64,000 bases of DNA from Mycobacterium sp. Root135. Its GTDB lineage: Bacteria; Actinomycetota; Actinomycetes; Mycobacteriales; Mycobacteriaceae. Below the pieces are notes generated by a model, which saw nothing but the letters and a program-made list of their open reading frames with translations, did no database searches and had not been told where the DNA came from. The position numbers and the translations under genes are program-made. The stretch lies in assembly GCF_001426545.1 (NCBI RefSeq), contig NZ_LMEZ01000008.1, positions 102,320 through 166,319 of the forward strand, read 5' to 3'. Shown piece after piece: positions 61,190 through 64,000 of the stretch (position 1 is the stretch's first letter; the number at the start of each line of letters is the position of its first letter).

Positions 61190-61941
61190 CACCCGTCGGG
61201 GTCAGGCTCACCGACATCGCGGTCGACCACCTCGACGACGCCGAGATCGACGATCTCCGAACCGCTTTGGCGACCCACGGTGTGGTCGTCATGCCCGGCC
61301 AGAAGGTCGACGACGACGCGTTCCTGCGCTTCATCGGCCGGTTCGGCGAGACCGTCTTCACGGTCGGGGAGACGCCCGTCCCCGACCGGCCGGAGCTCAA
61401 CGTCGTCACCAACGTCGGGCGCACCCGTCCGCCCAGGTCCAGCTTCCACACCGACACCAGTTACATCCGGAATCCGCCTGCCTACACGGCGTTGCGCGCG
61501 GTCACCGTTCCCGAACGGGGTGGGCAGACCCTGTTCACCAACCAGTACGCGGCCTACGAGTCGTTGCCGGAGCGCCTCCGTACGTTCCTCGAGGGGCGCA
61601 CGATCACCCACGTCGTCACGGGGGTGACGCCCGACGGGACGCAGGAATCCGCGGCGACGCACCCGATCTTCCTGGTGCACCCGGTGTCGGGCCGGACCGC
61701 GCTCTACCTGTCGACGCCCGAGCGCTGCGTGGAGGTCAGCGGGATGACGCCGGAACTCGCCGCCATCACCGTCAAGTACCTGTTCGAGCATTCGACCCGC
61801 AACGCCAACGTCTACCGGCACGCCTGGTCGCCCGGTGACGTCGTGATGTGGGACAACCGCTGCGTCCTGCACCGTGCCGACCACGACGGCGTGGTCGGCG
61901 ATCGCGTGCTGCATCGCGGAATGGTCGCCGCTCAGCCCTGA
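61168..61941 (+). CDS. mysH: Fe(II)/2-oxoglutarate oxygenase of the MAA pathway (MysH-like)
   Basis: A 257-residue TauD-family dioxygenase. Iron ligands are His94 and Asp96 (SFHTDTS) and His235 (MWDNRCVLH), with 2-oxoglutarate Arg candidates Arg246/Arg250 in GDRVLHRG. ATG 61168 lies inside mysD (22-bp overlap); an upstream frame is rejected. Cyanobacterial MysH enzymes act on the side chain of disubstituted MAAs and release palythine-type compounds. This, plus MysD and one operon, predicts palythine-type products. TauD activity on another substrate is possible but less likely. Confidence 0.85.
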   Translation: MPAFIPLTPVGVRLTDIAVDHLDDAEIDDLRTALATHGVVVMPGQKVDDDAFLRFIGRFGETVFTVGETPVPDRPELNVVTNVGRTRPPRSSFHTDTSYIRNPPAYTALRAVTVPERGGQTLFTNQYAAYESLPERLRTFLEGRTITHVVTGVTPDGTQESAATHPIFLVHPVSGRTALYLSTPERCVEVSGMTPELAAITVKYLFEHSTRNANVYRHAWSPGDVVMWDNRCVLHRADHDGVVGDRVLHRGMVAAQP

Positions 61942-61947
61942 TTGTGA

Positions 61948-61965
61948 ACAGTTTTCCAAAACTGT
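61948..61965. promoter_or_regulatory. Perfect 18-bp palindrome after mysH
   Basis: ACAGTTTTCCAAAACTGT is an exact 8+2+8 inverted repeat, 6 bp after the mysH stop and 34 bp before the next start. A second small stem, ACCGC-N8-GCGGT, follows (about 61971-61988). It may be an operator for the downstream monooxygenase or part of a terminator; its AT-rich arms favour an operator. Confidence 0.6.
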
Positions 61966-61999
61966 CCACCACCGCTTTCGGCGGCGGTAGCGTGCCGAC

Positions 62000-63181
62000 A
62001 TGACCACGCAGATGCAGGTGGAGGACTTGGAGACGACGGCGCGCGGGCTGCGCGACCTGGTGCGCGGCGAGGCCGTCGAGTCGGAGCGGCTGCGCACGAT
62101 GTCGGCGCCCATCGTGGAGGCGATGTGGGATTGCGGCCTGATGTCGGCCTTCAATCCGGTGGAGGCCGGCGGCGTCGAGCCGTCGTTCGCCGAGATGATC
62201 GAGACCTGGATCGAAATGGCTTGGCAGGACGGCTCGTTCGGCTGGACCGGAATCGCGAATCTGCCGTCGTCGTTCGCCGCTGCCTCCTACCTTCCCGACG
62301 AGGGTTTTGCGGAGGTGTTCACCGCCAACGACAACCACGTCACCATGGGTGGGCAGTTCGCACCCAACGGACAAGGGGTCGTGGTCGAGGGCGGCTACCG
62401 GCTGACCGGGTCCTGGAGCTTCGGGTCGGGCACCGGTCACTCGCAGTACGTCGCGGCCGGGTTCATCCCGATGGACGGCGGCGAGATGCGCTGGATCAGC
62501 GAGGGCATCCCCGAACTGATGATCGCACTGGTGCCACGCGACGAGGTGAACTTCACCGACGGCTGGAACGTGCAGGGGCTCAAGGGAACCGGATCGTATG
62601 ACTACGACGTCGCGGACGTGTTCGTGCCGGAACGTCGCACCTTTCGGCTGTTCACCACCACGCCGCTGCGCGGGTCGTCCCCGGCTGGCCGAATGGGCAT
62701 GATGCCGGTGACCGCGGCGGGCCACGCCGCGTGGGCGCTCGGCGTCGCCAAGAGCATGCTCGACGATCTGCAGGACCTGGCTGCGGCCAAGTACCGGATG
62801 AGCGACATGGCGTCGCTCGCCAGTCGGCCCACCTTCCAGAAGGATCTGGCCCATCACGTCGCCGCGTGGCGGGCCGCGCGCCTGCTGGTGCTCGACGCCT
62901 TCACGACCGCCGAGGCGGCGGTCGCGGCGGGTGACGACCTGACTCCGACGCTGCGGGTCGACATGCGCGTCGCCGCGGTCTACGCCACCGACGTGGCGCG
63001 GGAGTGTGCGCAGTGGGCGCATCTGGCCGCGGGCACCACCTCGATCCGCGAGGGCAGCAGGCTCGAGCGGGCGTTCCGTGACGTGTACACCGGAACCCAG
63101 CACGCGTTCATCAGCGAGAAGGTCGCGATCGACTCGGCGCAGGTGTGGCTCGGCATCGTCGACGACCACTTCTCGCTGTAG
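62000..63181 (+). CDS. ACAD-fold flavin monooxygenase (HsaA/DszC-like)
   Basis: A 393-residue acyl-CoA dehydrogenase-fold protein. Residues 30-120 and 120-230 are the helical and beta domains (WIEMAWQDGSFGWTGIANLPSS, GGYRLTGSWSFGSGTGHSQY); the C-terminal helical part ends AGTTSIREGSRLERAFRDVYTGTQHAFI, with the Arg/His pattern typical of group D flavin monooxygenases (HsaA, DszC, HpaB-like). The catalytic Glu of true dehydrogenases is not apparent. It follows mysH by 58 bp and a perfect palindrome, so it may be separately controlled. No flavin reductase is adjacent; the substrate is unknown. Confidence 0.82.
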   Translation: MTTQMQVEDLETTARGLRDLVRGEAVESERLRTMSAPIVEAMWDCGLMSAFNPVEAGGVEPSFAEMIETWIEMAWQDGSFGWTGIANLPSSFAAASYLPDEGFAEVFTANDNHVTMGGQFAPNGQGVVVEGGYRLTGSWSFGSGTGHSQYVAAGFIPMDGGEMRWISEGIPELMIALVPRDEVNFTDGWNVQGLKGTGSYDYDVADVFVPERRTFRLFTTTPLRGSSPAGRMGMMPVTAAGHAAWALGVAKSMLDDLQDLAAAKYRMSDMASLASRPTFQKDLAHHVAAWRAARLLVLDAFTTAEAAVAAGDDLTPTLRVDMRVAAVYATDVARECAQWAHLAAGTTSIREGSRLERAFRDVYTGTQHAFISEKVAIDSAQVWLGIVDDHFSL

Positions 63182-63213
63182 GAGCGGGCCGAGGTTGCCT
63201 GGGCGCCAAGCGG

Positions 63214-64000
63214 TTACGCCGCGCTCTCGTCCCCCGGTTCGACGAGGAGTCGTTCGGGGTGGTGGAGGTAGTTCAGCCGGGCTTGGCCGACGTCGATGGC
63301 CGGTGGGGGTATCCATTGGACGCCGTCGGGGCCGACGGTGACGGTCCAGCCTTCTTCGGCGAGGCGGTTGTCGCCTCCGCAGGCGAAGACCGCCCAGCCG
63401 TTGGTGTGATGCACCTGGGTGCCGTAGCCGGGGACGGTGCACCCGGGTTTGGTGCACCCGCGGTCGCGGGCGTGGAGCATGATCCGCTGCCCCACCGACG
63501 CCAACCTCTTCGACCGGCCGAGATAGAGGGCTTCGTTGGTGTGCTTGTCGAACACCGCCAGGTAGTGGTGAGCGTGGGACGCCATTCGGATCACATCCGC
63601 CATCGGGAGCAGTGATCCACCGCCGGTGACACCTGACCCGCGGGCGGCTTCCAGGTCTTGCAGGGTGGTGGTGACGATGACGGTGACCGGTAACCCGTTG
63701 TGCTGCCCCAGTTCACCCGAGGCCAGGACGGACCGTCCGATGGCGATGAGCGCGTCGTGGTTGCGTTGCCCGACGGTGCGGTCATCGGCGTCGATCTGCT
63801 CCTGCGGCGGTGTCCCCGACGTTCGCGGTTCGCAGTCCTCCGGGTTGCACATCCCCGGCGCTGCGTACTTGGCGAGGATTGGTTCGACGATCGCCCGCGC
63901 CTCGGGATCGAGCAGTGCGGTCAGTGTGGTCATGCCGTCGGCCTGCTGCGGACCCATCCGGGCGTAGCGTTTGCGGGCCCGCTCCACGTCGTCGGGCTTG
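63214..64000 (-). CDS. DUF222/HNH endonuclease-domain protein (13E12-type), truncated at window edge
   Basis: The frame is open to the right edge, so the N-terminal DUF222 part is largely outside; about 262 residues are visible. The C-terminal HNH motif reads GCTKPGCTVPGYGTQVHHTNGW and GGDNRLAEEGW, with Cys pairs for metal and the central His-His. Mycobacterial genomes carry many related genes (REP13E12 family), often repetitive and sometimes used as phage integration sites. Mobility or nicking activity is inferred only. It ends 33 bp after the convergent monooxygenase gene. Confidence 0.82.
   Translation of the reverse strand, partial: KPDDVERARKRYARMGPQQADGMTTLTALLDPEARAIVEPILAKYAAPGMCNPEDCEPRTSGTPPQEQIDADDRTVGQRNHDALIAIGRSVLASGELGQHNGLPVTVIVTTTLQDLEAARGSGVTGGGSLLPMADVIRMASHAHHYLAVFDKHTNEALYLGRSKRLASVGQRIMLHARDRGCTKPGCTVPGYGTQVHHTNGWAVFACGGDNRLAEEGWTVTVGPDGVQWIPPPAIDVGQARLNYLHHPERLLVEPGDESAA

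Noticed and set aside
60964..61941. Longer N-terminus for the MysH-like oxygenase
   Set aside because: Residues before 61168 are an off-frame reading of mysD; the dioxygenase fold starts at MPAFIPLTPVGV.

Overview
The window is a dense, high-GC actinobacterial chromosome segment. It is most likely from a fast-growing Mycobacterium (Mycolicibacterium). The pointers are a GlxR-type Crp regulator, paired DesA3/Rv3230c-type desaturase and reductase genes, a cutinase, a Ddn-type F420 protein, a KshA-type Rieske oxygenase, a DUF222-HNH (13E12-type) protein, an IdeR iron box, frequent GTG/TTG starts and 4-base start/stop overlaps. I found no tRNA, rRNA, CRISPR array or intact insertion sequence.

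Bases 1-11,625 hold the end of a LuxR-type regulator and then an amine-catabolism block. An IclR regulator and an APC permease lie on the minus strand. Facing them are aldehyde dehydrogenase, a second APC permease, a copper/topaquinone amine oxidase and two acyl-CoA ligases. Together they would import a primary amine, deaminate it, oxidise the aldehyde and activate the acid. A ferredoxin reductase with an IdeR box follows (11,650-13,028). Bases 13,095-19,870 are a GntR-controlled operon: APC permease, FGGY kinase, GlpA-like dehydrogenase with a BFD [2Fe-2S] tail (apparent CTG start), a second FAD oxidoreductase and an ABM-like protein. It looks like a three-part polyol- or amino-alcohol-phosphate oxidation route of unknown substrate.

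Bases 20,043-36,356 carry a Crp paralogue, an alpha/beta hydrolase, two separate ferredoxin-reductase/fatty-acyl desaturase pairs about 8 kb apart in opposite orientation, an SDR and LCAD-like acyl-CoA dehydrogenase pair, an FMN monooxygenase, an amidohydrolase/TetR/hydrolase operon and a PucR-type regulator. Bases 36,370-55,212 are mixed metabolism and regulation: cutinase, SelO, aldo/keto reductase, an ArsR-SRPBCC fusion with a probable leaderless promoter, zinc alcohol dehydrogenase, TetR plus KshA-like oxygenase, a MocR regulator beside a DJ-1 protein, CDP-diacylglycerol pyrophosphatase, an ECF sigma factor, a cation/proton antiporter opposite a TrkA-type protein, an ankyrin protein and a 47-residue membrane ORF.

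The most striking region is 55,229-61,941: a TetR regulator divergent from a six-gene operon that is a complete mycosporine-like amino acid (MAA, UV sunscreen) pathway, mysA-mysB-mysC-mysD-mysH. Its first gene is a HAD-fold protein whose two motif I catalytic aspartates are replaced by Gly and Ile. MysD plus MysH predicts palythine-type products. The window ends with an ACAD-fold monooxygenase preceded by a perfect 18-bp palindrome, and a truncated DUF222-HNH gene.
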